A stretch of DNA of 64,000 bases, taken from a bacterium (GTDB lineage Bacteria; Bacteroidota; Bacteroidia; Cytophagales; Cyclobacteriaceae). Positions 1 to 8,195 of the stretch are shown one piece after another (within the stretch, counting starts at the first letter, position 1; each line of letters starts with the position of its first letter). The position numbers were made by a program, and so were the translations under genes. The stretch lies in the NCBI GenBank assembly GCA_024743255.1, contig JANSWY010000012.1, positions 1-64,000 of the forward strand, read 5' to 3'. Below the pieces are notes generated by a model. That model searched no databases. It worked only from the letters and a program-made list of their open reading frames with translations, and had not been told where the DNA came from.

Positions 1-1472
1 ATTCCATGGGGATATGGATAGCTCTATTCAATTTCTTTCTTTTTGTATCAATCATATTTATTGCTGGTCAATTTTTACCGTTTGATAACGCTGGCCATAT
101 GGGAGGGCTTGTCGCTGGTGTCATTTTGGGAATGGCATATCTAGTATTGCCAGAGCAACGTCGGCCACAAACTATTAAGTTTACAATAGCATTTGTTTTA
201 TTAACCATTACCTATTTCTCTCTTCCCAGATATCAAAGCAAATACTTTAATGTGTTCCAGGAGTTTATTGCAACCGAGGATGGTTTTAATAATGTATTTA
301 AAGCTGAATCCGATAGTGCCGCTCTCGAAAGATTAAGGGACATTCAGCCAAGAATTCAAAACGTCTATAATACCCTGGACTCATTTGAAACTGACATTCC
401 ATTGGAACTTCAGCTTGAAATAAATGATCTGAAAAAGATTACAAAAGGAGTGAGTGAACAAACACGGTTCTACATTAATCTTATCGAAAAGGAATCCTAC
501 ATATATCATGATAGTATAGAATGGGCACTGGAAGAATTTAGGCAAACCAATCCGTTAAGATACAACCTCAGACTTGATCAAGAACCAAATGAGGAAGAAG
601 AAAAGCCCCGGGAAGAACAGAATCTGGTAGTTGTAGAACAGTTTTACGATCAGGACTGGCGTGAATGCGATATTGCTCATGCGCATTATTATAGAAGAGG
701 GTTCAAGGATAGCTTAGGACGATGGGATGGTCCGGTTAGGGATTATTATCTGGATGGAGGAATACAAATGAAGGGGGAGTATACGAAGGATTTGAGAAAC
801 GGGGTATTTCTTTATTACTCCCGGGATAGTCTGTATGAATCAGCTGGGAGGTATCGGGAGGAGTGGAAAATAGGGAAGTGGGAGCATTATGGTAAAAGTG
901 GAAAGCTCCAGGATGAAATTAGATATCGGAATAAATCGTACCTGATCAATCATTGGTCAGATTCTCTGGAATTACAGGTTGATGGTGGTGAAGGAGATAT
1001 TATTGATTATCATTTAAATGGACTTATTGCCAATTACGAGCATTATAAGGAAGGTCGAAAAGATAGCATTAGTTATGGATTCTACGATAATGGTGATGTT
1101 CACTTCAAAGAGTTTTTTGATGATGGAAGATTGTTACAGGGCATATCTTATGATATCAATGGAAATAAATACCAATATGATGAATCCACCCAATTAACCT
1201 ACCCAGAAAATGGAATGGATAACTTCTGGGACTATGTCTCAAGTGAAAAGGCGGACATCCTTGGAGATACTCCAATTGGTTATGAAACTGAATTAGTCTT
1301 CAATATCTCTGAATCAGGCGAAATATTTGACATTAGAGTAATGTCAGGTGATGCTGATTCACTTAATGTAATTGCCAAAGTGATCTTGAGGAATGGTCCG
1401 AAATGGATTCCTGCCAAAGAACACGGAATAAAACCTGTTGCGTCTGAGAGCCTTGTGAAAATTACTTTTTAA
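1..1472 (+). CDS. Rhomboid-type membrane end fused to MORN/YwqK repeats and a TonB-C-like domain (5' partial)
   Basis: The frame is open from the first bases of the window, so the gene very likely starts upstream; the ATG at position 6 is probably internal. The first 50 visible residues hold two membrane segments, the second carrying NAGHMGGLVAG, which matches the last rhomboid helix with its catalytic His; the Ser helix would lie upstream. A third hydrophobic segment follows near residues 57-73. Residues about 240-390 contain repeated G-x-W/Y, YY-x-DG-x-x-x-x-G units like MORN/YwqK repeats. The last 80 residues resemble the TonB C-terminal fold (VFNISESGEIFDIRVMSGD, then KWIPA). I infer a membrane protein with a large soluble C-terminal part. 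Whether the rhomboid core is complete and active cannot be seen here. Its 3' end overlaps the convergent gene by 11 bases. Confidence 0.7.
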   Translation, partial: SMGIWIALFNFFLFVSIIFIAGQFLPFDNAGHMGGLVAGVILGMAYLVLPEQRRPQTIKFTIAFVLLTITYFSLPRYQSKYFNVFQEFIATEDGFNNVFKAESDSAALERLRDIQPRIQNVYNTLDSFETDIPLELQLEINDLKKITKGVSEQTRFYINLIEKESYIYHDSIEWALEEFRQTNPLRYNLRLDQEPNEEEEKPREEQNLVVVEQFYDQDWRECDIAHAHYYRRGFKDSLGRWDGPVRDYYLDGGIQMKGEYTKDLRNGVFLYYSRDSLYESAGRYREEWKIGKWEHYGKSGKLQDEIRYRNKSYLINHWSDSLELQVDGGEGDIIDYHLNGLIANYEHYKEGRKDSISYGFYDNGDVHFKEFFDDGRLLQGISYDINGNKYQYDESTQLTYPENGMDNFWDYVSSEKADILGDTPIGYETELVFNISESGEIFDIRVMSGDADSLNVIAKVILRNGPKWIPAKEHGIKPVASESLVKITF

Positions 1473-2067
1473 ACAAGGAAGCTCTTCTCATTGCCCAACC
1501 TACTCCGGCTCCAACTGCAAAAAAGATGGTACCCATAACACCCAATAACGTAGTTACAAACCACCTTTCCATAAAGGTATTTACTAATACATCAGAAGGA
1601 TTTGTTGGGTTAATATACATTTCCACTTTTTCACCTAGTTGGTAGCTGGGAGGATCTGATGATGCATTTGATTCATAAATGTATTTCTGGCCATTATATT
1701 CATATTCAAAAACGGGCATATATGGATCTTCTATGACGGTAGCTTCTATTAATTCACCATTACTCACCAATTGTTGATTATATACAGTAACACTGATCGC
1801 ACCTATAATCATTCCTAATCCAATCAAGGCGAAAATACCTCCGAAACATCCACCACCAATGCAACCAATCGTTTTTCCAGTCTTCTTGGCTCGGGTAATT
1901 GCTTCGTCTTCATATTCATTTACAGTGTCATCAAGTTCGTCTGCAAGTCTTTTTGCCTCTCTAAGTGTGACTCCAAAGGTCTGTCGGATGTGCTTGATTG
2001 CAGCTAGCTTCCTGCCAGACTTGATCATGTCATAAATTTCCTGCTTTTGCTGTTCTGAAATGTTCAT
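1462..2067 (-). CDS. Membrane protein with L7/L12 C-terminal-like motif and DUF3592-like domain
   Basis: 201 residues. The first 45 residues (QKQEIYDMIKSGRKLAAIKH ... GVTLREAKRLADEL) resemble the C-terminal fold of ribosomal protein L7/L12, which recurs in small bacterial membrane proteins outside the ribosome. Membrane segments lie at about 68-95 and 167-192. The stretch between them (EATVIEDPYMPVFEYEYNG ... LGEKVEMYINPTNPSDV) fits DUF3592, a beta-rich extracytoplasmic loop. Start ATG shares one base with the stop of the upstream peptidase gene (TAATG), so the two are co-transcribed. The role is unknown; a helper or anchor for the exported peptidase is only a guess. The domain reading is by eye and moderately sure. 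Confidence 0.7.
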   Translation of the reverse strand: MNISEQQKQEIYDMIKSGRKLAAIKHIRQTFGVTLREAKRLADELDDTVNEYEDEAITRAKKTGKTIGCIGGGCFGGIFALIGLGMIIGAISVTVYNQQLVSNGELIEATVIEDPYMPVFEYEYNGQKYIYESNASSDPPSYQLGEKVEMYINPTNPSDVLVNTFMERWFVTTLLGVMGTIFFAVGAGVGWAMRRASLFKK

Positions 2068-3629
2068 TACTGCTTAATTAAGGTTTGTTGGAGTATTTGG
2101 CTGTCAGTTGTTACTTGAATTATATATACACCTTTTGAAAGGTTCGATATATCTATTTGATTTAAGTTATTACTTGATAAATGCATCACTTTGTTGCCGC
2201 TTAGATCGATTACGTTAATGGTATTTATGGATCGAGGTACGTTGGTGATAGCTATTGTAGTTGTTGCTGGGTTTGGTAACAGTTGTATGCTTTTAGATGT
2301 CCCGCTAATAGAGGTCACTTTGGTTTCAATCTCATAAACATTTGCAAGTTCACTTGGAGGACAATCTCCAACAGTAACATTAACAGAATATTCTCCATCC
2401 TCAATGGGAGTGTAGGTTTGAGAATCTGCACCTTCAATTTCTTCACCTTCAAAAAACCATTGATTACCCACTTCACTAGAAGATACTAGTTGTCCATCTT
2501 GAAAAGTGATATTAGGTTTCGAAGGTGAGACACAGAAGTATTGCTCATATTGATTCCCGAGATATTCAACTGTAAATGACCATACACCAGCTTGGTCACC
2601 TGCAGGAATTCTGAAACTCCTGTACCAATAGGATGCTGAGTAATGATCAGCATTGCTTTGAGTTTGCCACTCTTGAAATAGGGACCCATCTGGCCTGTAT
2701 ATCCTGTGTTCACTGACATGTTGGATTTGTTGGTCTCTGAAGTAAGTTGCGAAATAAACCAAATCACCTACAACAAACTCATCTTCGATGTGTGAGTCTT
2801 CCTCGCCATAGCACCCAAATTCTGGAGCGGCATCATGTGTTTTTAATGCATTAACCGTTGGACTGTAATATTCTTCCTGATTATCCCACCATGTTGATGA
2901 AGTCGTGGGATTGCAAGAACCTTCATAAGGATCAATGAGATTGTCATTAGAATCATATAATTCCAGATGTAAATGTGGACCTGTGGAGTTTCCGCTACTA
3001 CCCATGATTCCAAGATATTCACCCACAGCGACTGTTTCACCCACTGCTTTGGATGTAATGGAGCCATTCTTTAAGTGACCATACCACGCGATTGAACCGT
3101 CGGTATGTTCAATGTATATCGCATTCCAGCTGCTTGAATTAAAGGAGCAACTTTTGTCATCATTGCCGTCATCTTTACCTATAATGGTTCCTGGTGCAGC
3201 AGCAATAATCTCGATCATATCATCATCCATTAATTCCCATGAAAATGGCCAGGAGAAATAATCTATACCCCTATGATGATAACCAGACTCTGTATCGTAA
3301 GACCTGGTTCCACAATTGTAATCTGTAAGCTCGCCAATATTGGAATTGTGATCTACATAATTGGAAATCGCAAAGAAGTTATAATCAATGAAGTCTGAAG
3401 AAGATTTAAGAGGAAGCGACAGAGCGACTGCAACTGAGGATCGCCCAGGATTCAATTTTCCTTCCTGAATCAGTAGGTTTCTATTTTGTTTGAGTTTCTG
3501 CTTAATCCCGGCTCTGTGAAAATCAGAAATGCATTGAGAATTTTCATTTTCAAAACCTCCTCCAAAATCTTGAGCGTTAGCAGTATTAATAAGTAAGCTA
3601 ATCAATAGCAGTGAACAGACGTGTTTCAT
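2067..3629 (-). CDS. Secreted M23 family metallopeptidase with T9SS sorting domain
   Basis: 520 residues. A signal peptide covers residues 1-19. The M23 (LytM/lysostaphin) fold spans about 110-240, with zinc ligands visible as H119-x-x-x-D123 (HHRGID) and H221 in the H-x-H motif GPHLHLE; H185 in YGHLKNG fits the other catalytic His. A middle region with Ig-like features follows, then a C-terminal T9SS sorting domain (about 450-520: LLPNPATTTIAI ... KGVYIIQVTTD ... KQ). Family members cut peptidoglycan or other glycine-rich peptides; here the enzyme should cross the outer membrane through T9SS and be released or anchored on the surface. First gene of a two-gene operon with the DUF3592 gene. 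Confidence 0.9.
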   Translation of the reverse strand: MKHVCSLLLISLLINTANAQDFGGGFENENSQCISDFHRAGIKQKLKQNRNLLIQEGKLNPGRSSVAVALSLPLKSSSDFIDYNFFAISNYVDHNSNIGELTDYNCGTRSYDTESGYHHRGIDYFSWPFSWELMDDDMIEIIAAAPGTIIGKDDGNDDKSCSFNSSSWNAIYIEHTDGSIAWYGHLKNGSITSKAVGETVAVGEYLGIMGSSGNSTGPHLHLELYDSNDNLIDPYEGSCNPTTSSTWWDNQEEYYSPTVNALKTHDAAPEFGCYGEEDSHIEDEFVVGDLVYFATYFRDQQIQHVSEHRIYRPDGSLFQEWQTQSNADHYSASYWYRSFRIPAGDQAGVWSFTVEYLGNQYEQYFCVSPSKPNITFQDGQLVSSSEVGNQWFFEGEEIEGADSQTYTPIEDGEYSVNVTVGDCPPSELANVYEIETKVTSISGTSKSIQLLPNPATTTIAITNVPRSINTINVIDLSGNKVMHLSSNNLNQIDISNLSKGVYIIQVTTDSQILQQTLIKQ

Positions 3630-3650
3630 GGTTTAGTTCCAGTTGGTAAC

Positions 3651-3681
3651 TAAAGATAAATCTAATACGGCAAGCCCACAA
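3651..3681 (-). promoter_or_regulatory. Bacteroidota-type promoter for the M23 peptidase operon
   Basis: Read on the minus strand: TTG (3679-3681), 20 bases, then TATCTTTA (3651-3658). This differs from the TAnnTTTG consensus only in the last base. It lies about 22 bases upstream of the peptidase ATG. Confidence 0.55.
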
Positions 3682-3695
3682 CTTAATAACCAGAA

Positions 3696-3947
3696 TTAAC
3701 AGGTTTCTCCAGTTTCGGGATCTATTCTGCAGGAATCAGCGGAGATAGAGTGTGGCATGGTTACCAACTTAAAATAATTTTCCAAAAAATGCTTAACCGC
3801 TTCCTGACCTCTTATTTCTTTCTCGTTCTCAGCCAAAAATGATTCTTCTGCGGTTGGAATGATTCTATGAGCGGCAGACATTTCATTCAAAGCATCTTCG
3901 ATTTCAATTGCTAGCTGATCACTGGGGTTTTTATAGAAGTATAACAT
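3696..3947 (-). CDS. Small conserved-looking hypothetical protein, Cys-rich C-terminus
   Basis: 83 residues, no signal peptide. It opens with a beta-alpha-beta pattern (MLYFYKNPSDQLAIEIEDAL ... HRIIPT) like the start of a thioredoxin/glutaredoxin-like fold, but there is no CxxC in that half. The last 16 residues hold two Cys (CRIDPETGETC), the final residue being Cys. The family is not recognised; a redox or metal role is possible but unproven. It stands alone between the peptidase promoter and the next orphan gene. Confidence rests on codon quality and clean gene spacing. Confidence 0.6.
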   Translation of the reverse strand: MLYFYKNPSDQLAIEIEDALNEMSAAHRIIPTAEESFLAENEKEIRGQEAVKHFLENYFKLVTMPHSISADSCRIDPETGETC

Positions 3948-4001
3948 GCGATTCCTCTGTGTATTCTGTAATATAACATCAATCCAATATTATAGTTCAG
4001 T

Positions 4002-4379
4002 CTATATTCTATAAATAGGCTTGAAATAAGTAGGGAAGAGGTAGATGTCTTCTTCGGAGAATTTGATATTGTCGTTTAGCCATAAAAAGCCTTCATTCAA
4101 GGCTAATGTATAACCAAATTTTGCGAATGGGAATGGCTTAACAATCTTCACACACTTGATAGGTCTGTCAGGCAGAAATTGATGAATATATAGTTCGAAT
4201 GGATCATATTTCTTTTGATAAGGTTTTATGATTGCTTCCCGGTGATGATTCTTTTTGTTGGAAGCATAGTCTTTCCATCTACACCATTCCACATGAGGTT
4301 GTTCCTCATTCTTACGCCAAAGAAACGTTCCATTCCTTGGTTCAAATCCCGCTTTTAGTAAACTCCCGAATGTTCTCAT
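4002..4379 (-). CDS. Hypothetical protein, 125 residues, with operator-like repeats over its start
   Basis: No signal peptide or membrane segment. The sequence is basic and rich in aromatic residues (FLWRKNEEQPHVEWCRWKDY, YLFPTYFKPIYRI). No family is recognised. The start codon touches a 21-base inverted repeat that is part of a tandem operator-like array (4381-4414), and a perfect TAnnTTTG match sits within it, so transcription would begin at or just before the ATG. This suggests tight repression and a very short or absent leader. It could be an accessory gene of phage or plasmid origin, but nothing else nearby supports that. Confidence 0.6.
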   Translation of the reverse strand: MRTFGSLLKAGFEPRNGTFLWRKNEEQPHVEWCRWKDYASNKKNHHREAIIKPYQKKYDPFELYIHQFLPDRPIKCVKIVKPFPFAKFGYTLALNEGFLWLNDNIKFSEEDIYLFPTYFKPIYRI

Positions 4380-4380
4380 T

Positions 4381-4414
4381 TACTAACAAAATTAGTAAAT
4401 ACTAATAAAATTAG
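4381..4414 (-). promoter_or_regulatory. Tandem operator-like repeat with embedded -7 element
   Basis: Two direct copies, offset by 19 bases, of TACTAAyAAAATTAG (4381-4395 and 4400-4414). Each copy is itself an inverted repeat; the first extends to a perfect TTTACTAA-N5-TTAGTAAA (4379-4399) that overlaps the start codon. On the minus strand 4387-4394 reads TAATTTTG, a perfect TAnnTTTG -7 element. No TTG at the usual -33 distance was found. Confidence 0.5.
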
Positions 4415-4448
4415 CTGTATGATTTGTGTAAAATATGAAGATCCAAGA

Positions 4449-4479
4449 CAAAAAAAAGGCCAGGACCTAAACCCTAACC
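4449..4479 (-). terminator. Rho-independent terminator of the NHL lipoprotein gene
   Basis: On the minus strand: stem GGTTAGG (4473-4479), loop of 8, CCTGGCC (4458-4464) with two G-U pairs, then eight T. It sits 28 bases after the stop of the NHL gene. Confidence 0.7.
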
Positions 4480-4506
4480 TTCACTTCATATTACAACTAT
4501 CGGAGT

Positions 4507-5787
4507 TTAATTAACTCTTGCATTAATGATCTTTCTCAATTTACCATCTCCCTGAGTCACATAAATGTATTTTCCATCCGGAGTTACTGCCACGCCATTT
4601 GGTCTTGAGAATTGAGCATCACTGATCCCACCATTAGTAGTTCCGCTTATTCCTGTTCCATAAGTTTCTGTTATTGTGCCATCAATTGCGATTTTTTGAA
4701 CCTGGTGCTCATTCCATCCTGTAGCATAGAAGAACCCATCAGCGTAAGCCACATGACCTATGGTCAGAGGAGAATCTGCTACTTCGGTGATTGTAAAGTC
4801 ATCTTCAACTCTAAATATTTTTCCTGTATTAAAACTAGCTACATACAATATGGAATTCTCTTTATCATAGGTTACGCCAACCGGACCGTTAAATTGAGAA
4901 TGTTGACAAACTACAGTTAATTCGTTGTTGAGCACCCTGAAGAGGTTTGTGGTTGCCCAATAAGTATTATATATAGCACCATCATTAGCGACTGCAATTC
5001 CACCGCCACCTGCCAGTCTGCTATCTGAAACCAGGACTGAACTATTTCCATCGGAATCAATTCGGTTGATATTGGTATTGCCAAAATTTGAAACATACAC
5101 GTTCCCTTCACTATCAACATCGATCCCAACAGGATTGTCAAATGCTGAGCTAAGTATTGTGCTTTCTCCTTCCGGCGTAACTTTGAATACGCTGGATGGT
5201 GATGCACTACCTCCATTGATGTAGAGGTTTCCTTCTGAGTCTATGGCAATATCCTCTGTTGCGCTGAAGGTGCCTGTAAGTTCTGGTGTAATGATAATTG
5301 TTTCATTTGTAATTGTAACACTAGCTGGATCACTTAGGGTAGGAGTAAATTGATCGTTATTAAATGTCGCAAGTAAATATATATTATATGCTTGGTCTTC
5401 AGTGATGCTATTTCCATCTGTATCAACTATTGTGGTTGGTAAGCTAGCGCTGTACGATTCAGTTGGATCTAGTATTAATGTGTTGTCAGCAGCTACTGCC
5501 TGTGCATCTTCTAGCGATAATGAATTTGGAGACACCAGAAGTGTTAATTCATCCAATTCAGAAACCAGACTAATAACTTCAAATGATATTGAAATATCCG
5601 AGGCGTCTCCAAAATTATCAATATCGGTTACAGTAAAAGATCCAAGCCTGAATGTTCCGGGTTCGCTCAGATTATCTTGGATGGGGTCATCTATTGGGTC
5701 TGTGCTTGGTTCATCCTCACTATTGCATGAGAGAATAGTAATGTTTATTAGTAGTAAGGCTAACAAATAGAGGTTCTTTTTCATCAT
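4507..5787 (-). CDS. NHL-repeat beta-propeller lipoprotein
   Basis: About 426 residues. The frame is open further upstream, but that part overlaps the AraC gene. The ATG pair at 5787/5784 gives a clean lipoprotein signal (MKKNLYLLALLLINITILSC), so it is chosen. After the lipobox Cys an acidic linker leads to an Ig/fibronectin-like domain (about 30-165), then an NHL-type propeller (about 170-425) with repeats such as DIAIDSEGNLYINGG, GIDVDSEGNVYVSNFG and GVAVTPDGKYIYVTQGDGKLRKI. Such propellers bind ligands or partners on the cell surface; no catalytic residues are evident. It begins 28 bases after the AraC-type gene and is probably co-transcribed with it. Confidence 0.85.
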   Translation of the reverse strand: MMKKNLYLLALLLINITILSCNSEDEPSTDPIDDPIQDNLSEPGTFRLGSFTVTDIDNFGDASDISISFEVISLVSELDELTLLVSPNSLSLEDAQAVAADNTLILDPTESYSASLPTTIVDTDGNSITEDQAYNIYLLATFNNDQFTPTLSDPASVTITNETIIITPELTGTFSATEDIAIDSEGNLYINGGSASPSSVFKVTPEGESTILSSAFDNPVGIDVDSEGNVYVSNFGNTNINRIDSDGNSSVLVSDSRLAGGGGIAVANDGAIYNTYWATTNLFRVLNNELTVVCQHSQFNGPVGVTYDKENSILYVASFNTGKIFRVEDDFTITEVADSPLTIGHVAYADGFFYATGWNEHQVQKIAIDGTITETYGTGISGTTNGGISDAQFSRPNGVAVTPDGKYIYVTQGDGKLRKIINARVN

Positions 5788-5815
5788 CGTTTTTGTTAGC
5801 AAATGAAACCTGCAA

Positions 5816-7003
5816 TTACCGGAGCTGCGTCTCAAGTTCGTAAGTTGAGACGTTGTTTTTCTTAGAATATTGGCTTGGGGTGACACCAGTATGTTTCTTG
5901 AATATTCGATTCATTGAGGCCTTACTGTTGAACCCCACATCAAGCCCTATGCCCAGCAAAGTGTAATGTGCATATTTTTCAGAATCAATTCTTTCCTTAA
6001 ATTCCTTTACTCGATATTGGTTTACATATTCAAAGAAATTGACCTCCAGTTCATTGTTGATTGCACTGGAAATAGAACTTGGTGATAACTGTGCGAGTCT
6101 TGCAAGATCAATGAGTTTCAGGTCCGGGTTAAGGTATGGTTTGTTTTTCTGCATGAATTGTTCGAGGTGAATCAAGACATTTTCGGAGACACCCTCTCTT
6201 TTGTTATTGGGCTTACCAGAGGATTCTTTCAGAAGACTGGTAAGTATTTTAGGTTGATTCATTGCGAGTAATGTTAATGCCAGAATCACCAATGAATTTA
6301 TGATGTGATGATAGATTTCGTAGTTTCCGACATAAATATCATTTACGTATGAATAGATTTTGAGCATTGTTGAGGAGATTGCGTATAGAATAAAAGCGTA
6401 TACAACCCAACGGAACTTCCTTAGAAATGTAAGGTCAGTATTTGCTGCATGATGCTGGAGCGTCACCATTTTCCTCTGTAAGTATAACAATGCACAAATT
6501 CCATATCCAAAGACCATTACTTTTCTCAAGATCATGCCTGGCGTAACAAGAGTCCCATAATGTACATCAGAGAAATACCAGTACTCTGCGGCTCCTATTT
6601 TATATTCATCCGCTAACGTTAAGAACCCAATGTGATTGTATTGCAAATAGAAAAATGTCACCAGATGAATAGCATCGTAAATTTTCAGACCTCTTTTGGG
6701 ATATAAAGTAAGTAAGACATAGAAAAAGAATAGTGGAGCTACGAGCCCATTAAGAGGAAAAAAGGGGAGGATCAGAGCTGGCATTTTTAGGTAGTACCCA
6801 CTTAATACAATGAAGTTTTGAAATAGGATGAGTGTTATACAGAGAATTAAACCGATCAAAAACCAGTGTTGTAGTTTTCGATACTTTCCTCCAATAATAA
6901 GGCTGGAGATAAGAATAAATCCCTGGAGGGTAGCCATGCCAAAGATTATAGATGATAGAAGGTCTTGTTTTCCCATAAATATGAACGCTTGTTCTAATAG
7001 CAT
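5816..7003 (-). CDS. Membrane-anchored AraC-family transcriptional regulator
   Basis: 395 residues. The N-terminal 245 residues contain about seven hydrophobic helices, starting with SSIIFGMATLQGFILISSLI. A cytoplasmic linker leads to a C-terminal HTH_18/AraC DNA-binding domain (about 285-390) with DLARLAQLSPSSISSAINNE and the second helix-turn-helix LLGIGLDVGFNSKASMNRIF, ending FKKHTGVTPSQYSKK. This architecture is common in Bacteroidota as a one-component membrane sensor and regulator. The NHL lipoprotein follows directly and is the most likely target or ligand-binding partner. The signal sensed is not evident. Confidence 0.88.
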   Translation of the reverse strand: MLLEQAFIFMGKQDLLSSIIFGMATLQGFILISSLIIGGKYRKLQHWFLIGLILCITLILFQNFIVLSGYYLKMPALILPFFPLNGLVAPLFFFYVLLTLYPKRGLKIYDAIHLVTFFYLQYNHIGFLTLADEYKIGAAEYWYFSDVHYGTLVTPGMILRKVMVFGYGICALLYLQRKMVTLQHHAANTDLTFLRKFRWVVYAFILYAISSTMLKIYSYVNDIYVGNYEIYHHIINSLVILALTLLAMNQPKILTSLLKESSGKPNNKREGVSENVLIHLEQFMQKNKPYLNPDLKLIDLARLAQLSPSSISSAINNELEVNFFEYVNQYRVKEFKERIDSEKYAHYTLLGIGLDVGFNSKASMNRIFKKHTGVTPSQYSKKNNVSTYELETQLR

Positions 7004-7088
7004 CCTTTAATTGGGTAACTCCCTATCAATTTGCTGAAATAATGAAGTAAGGTGAAATGTTTAACAGATTGGTTGCCTTTAGAGGCAT

Positions 7089-7113
7089 AAAAAAAGGACG
7101 GAAAGTGCCGTCC
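7089..7113 (-). terminator. Terminator downstream of the 54-residue gene
   Basis: On the minus strand: GGACGG (7108-7113), six-base loop, CCGTCC (7096-7101), then seven T (7089-7095). It ends the transcription unit of the small gene at 7207-7371. Confidence 0.75.
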
Positions 7114-7206
7114 AAAATCATTTAGCTGACAAGTATAGTTTGGTTAGTCATAGGATAATTCGTGTTCTTCCAGCGTAAATGTCTTTGTCAAATGCAGCTG
7201 ATAATA

Positions 7207-7371
7207 CTAGTGAGTGTGGTGCTCAATGTATTTTCTGCATTGTTCTTCGGTTCCTAAATAAAGGATACTACCACCTTTTCTGACAATCCAGGTTTTCTCG
7301 TTCTTGTCGTACTTCAATTTTAGCTTGTCGTCGGTAGCGCTGCTGAATAAAAGTTTTCTTATAAGTTCCAT
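7207..7371 (-). CDS. Short basic protein, 54 residues, paralogue-like to the gene at 14648
   Basis: ATG at 7369-7371, stop at 7207-7209. The product reads MELIRKLLFSSATDDKLKLK, then YDKNEKTWIVRKGGSILYLG, ending CRKYIEHHTH. No signal peptide or membrane helix. The core K-TW-x-V-x-KGG-x-(I/V)-x-Y-x-x-T-x-x-x-C-x-(K/E)-(Y/F) is shared with the 58-residue protein at 14648-14824. A full consensus promoter 53 bases upstream and a strong terminator downstream make this an independent unit that ordinary gene calling by length would miss. Function unknown; the His-rich tail (HHTH) could bind metal, but that is speculation. Confidence 0.75.
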   Translation of the reverse strand: MELIRKLLFSSATDDKLKLKYDKNEKTWIVRKGGSILYLGTEEQCRKYIEHHTH

Positions 7372-7423
7372 CGTAGCAATGAGTTAAACGGTTAAACTGT
7401 GCCTTTTTCTAAATTTGATTATT

Positions 7424-7454
7424 CAAAGATATAATTAAATTATTTCTTGTTCAA
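7424..7454 (-). promoter_or_regulatory. Consensus Bacteroidota promoter for the 54-residue gene
   Basis: On the minus strand: TTG (7452-7454), 20 bases, TATCTTTG (7424-7431), an exact match to TTG-N17..23-TAnnTTTG. The predicted start near 7417 leaves a leader of about 45 bases. Confidence 0.7.
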
Positions 7455-7496
7455 GGATTTGGCTGAAAAAATTGCATTTATTTTCGTTTAAATTGT

Positions 7497-7527
7497 AAAA
7501 AAAAAGGTTATTTCAATCGAAATAACC
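7497..7527 (-). terminator. Terminator of the 136-residue exported protein gene
   Basis: On the minus strand: perfect 9-bp stem GGTTATTTC/GAAATAACC (7519-7527 with 7506-7514), four-base loop, then a run of T (7497-7505). It lies 36 bases after the gene stop. Confidence 0.8.
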
Positions 7528-7562
7528 CTTTAATACAATCAGCTATTAATATAATACAATTA

Positions 7563-7973
7563 TTACTCTATAATTTGGCGGTATTCCAGTACCATTGCTG
7601 CTAATTCATTGGATTTTACCCTCAATGCAGCGGGGGACACCTCAATCAAGTGTGTTAGTGACTCGAATATCTCTTGTTTACGATTGTAAACCGCTTTTTC
7701 AGCCTTGAGATTATCCATGTCATCTTGTTTTTTGAGGTCTGCCATACGCTTCCTGGACTTCTTTAAATCCTTCTTGATAAGCGATAACAGAGAAATTGTG
7801 CCTTCTCGTGCTCCTTGAAAATCTCTCACTTCAAGAGCCGAATTAATCACTTTAGCAGCTTCCAACATTTCATATGAAAGCTTGCTGTTACTGCTTAATG
7901 TATCATTTGAAATTGCAACCGATTGTGATACAATTACTATGATAGCAGTTAGTAGAATCTTCATATTTTTCAT
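7563..7973 (-). CDS. Exported helical protein of unknown function
   Basis: 136 residues from the chosen ATG. A longer reading to 8018 is possible, but a TATCTTTG -7 element lies inside it (7999-8006) and AGAGG stands at the right distance before 7973, so the shorter start is preferred; ATGs at 7982 and 7979 are alternatives. Residues 1-20 form a signal peptide (KILLTAIIVIVSQSVAIS). The mature part is nearly all helix with charged heptads (KKDLKKSRKRMADLKKQDDM), probably a periplasmic coiled coil. No family recognised. Downstream terminator at 7497-7527; the gene appears monocistronic. Confidence 0.65.
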   Translation of the reverse strand: MKNMKILLTAIIVIVSQSVAISNDTLSSNSKLSYEMLEAAKVINSALEVRDFQGAREGTISLLSLIKKDLKKSRKRMADLKKQDDMDNLKAEKAVYNRKQEIFESLTHLIEVSPAALRVKSNELAAMVLEYRQIIE

Positions 7974-7998
7974 AGTCATCATCCTCTTGCCTACATTA

Positions 7999-8006
7999 CA
8001 AAGATA
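7999..8006 (-). promoter_or_regulatory. -7 element for the exported helical protein
   Basis: TATCTTTG on the minus strand, an exact TAnnTTTG match, 26 bases before the chosen ATG. No good TTG is found at the -33 distance, so this is a partial promoter call. Confidence 0.4.
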
Positions 8007-8195
8007 GCAATTTTTCATAACTTGCTTAAAAACAGCATATTAAGTAGATGTACTTAAATTTTTAATCGATGAAAGAGCATATATGTGGTATGAATATGAT
8101 TTGGTTATTGCTAATTATGGGGTAAGGTGATTAATTCCTAATGGAAAAAAGAACTATTTTGACCTCAAGAGGTTTATGTAGATTCAAGTGATACT

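Noticed and set aside
5788-5886. Longer start for the NHL lipoprotein
   Set aside because: It would overlap the AraC gene and hide the lipoprotein signal; the ATG pair at 5784/5787 fits better.
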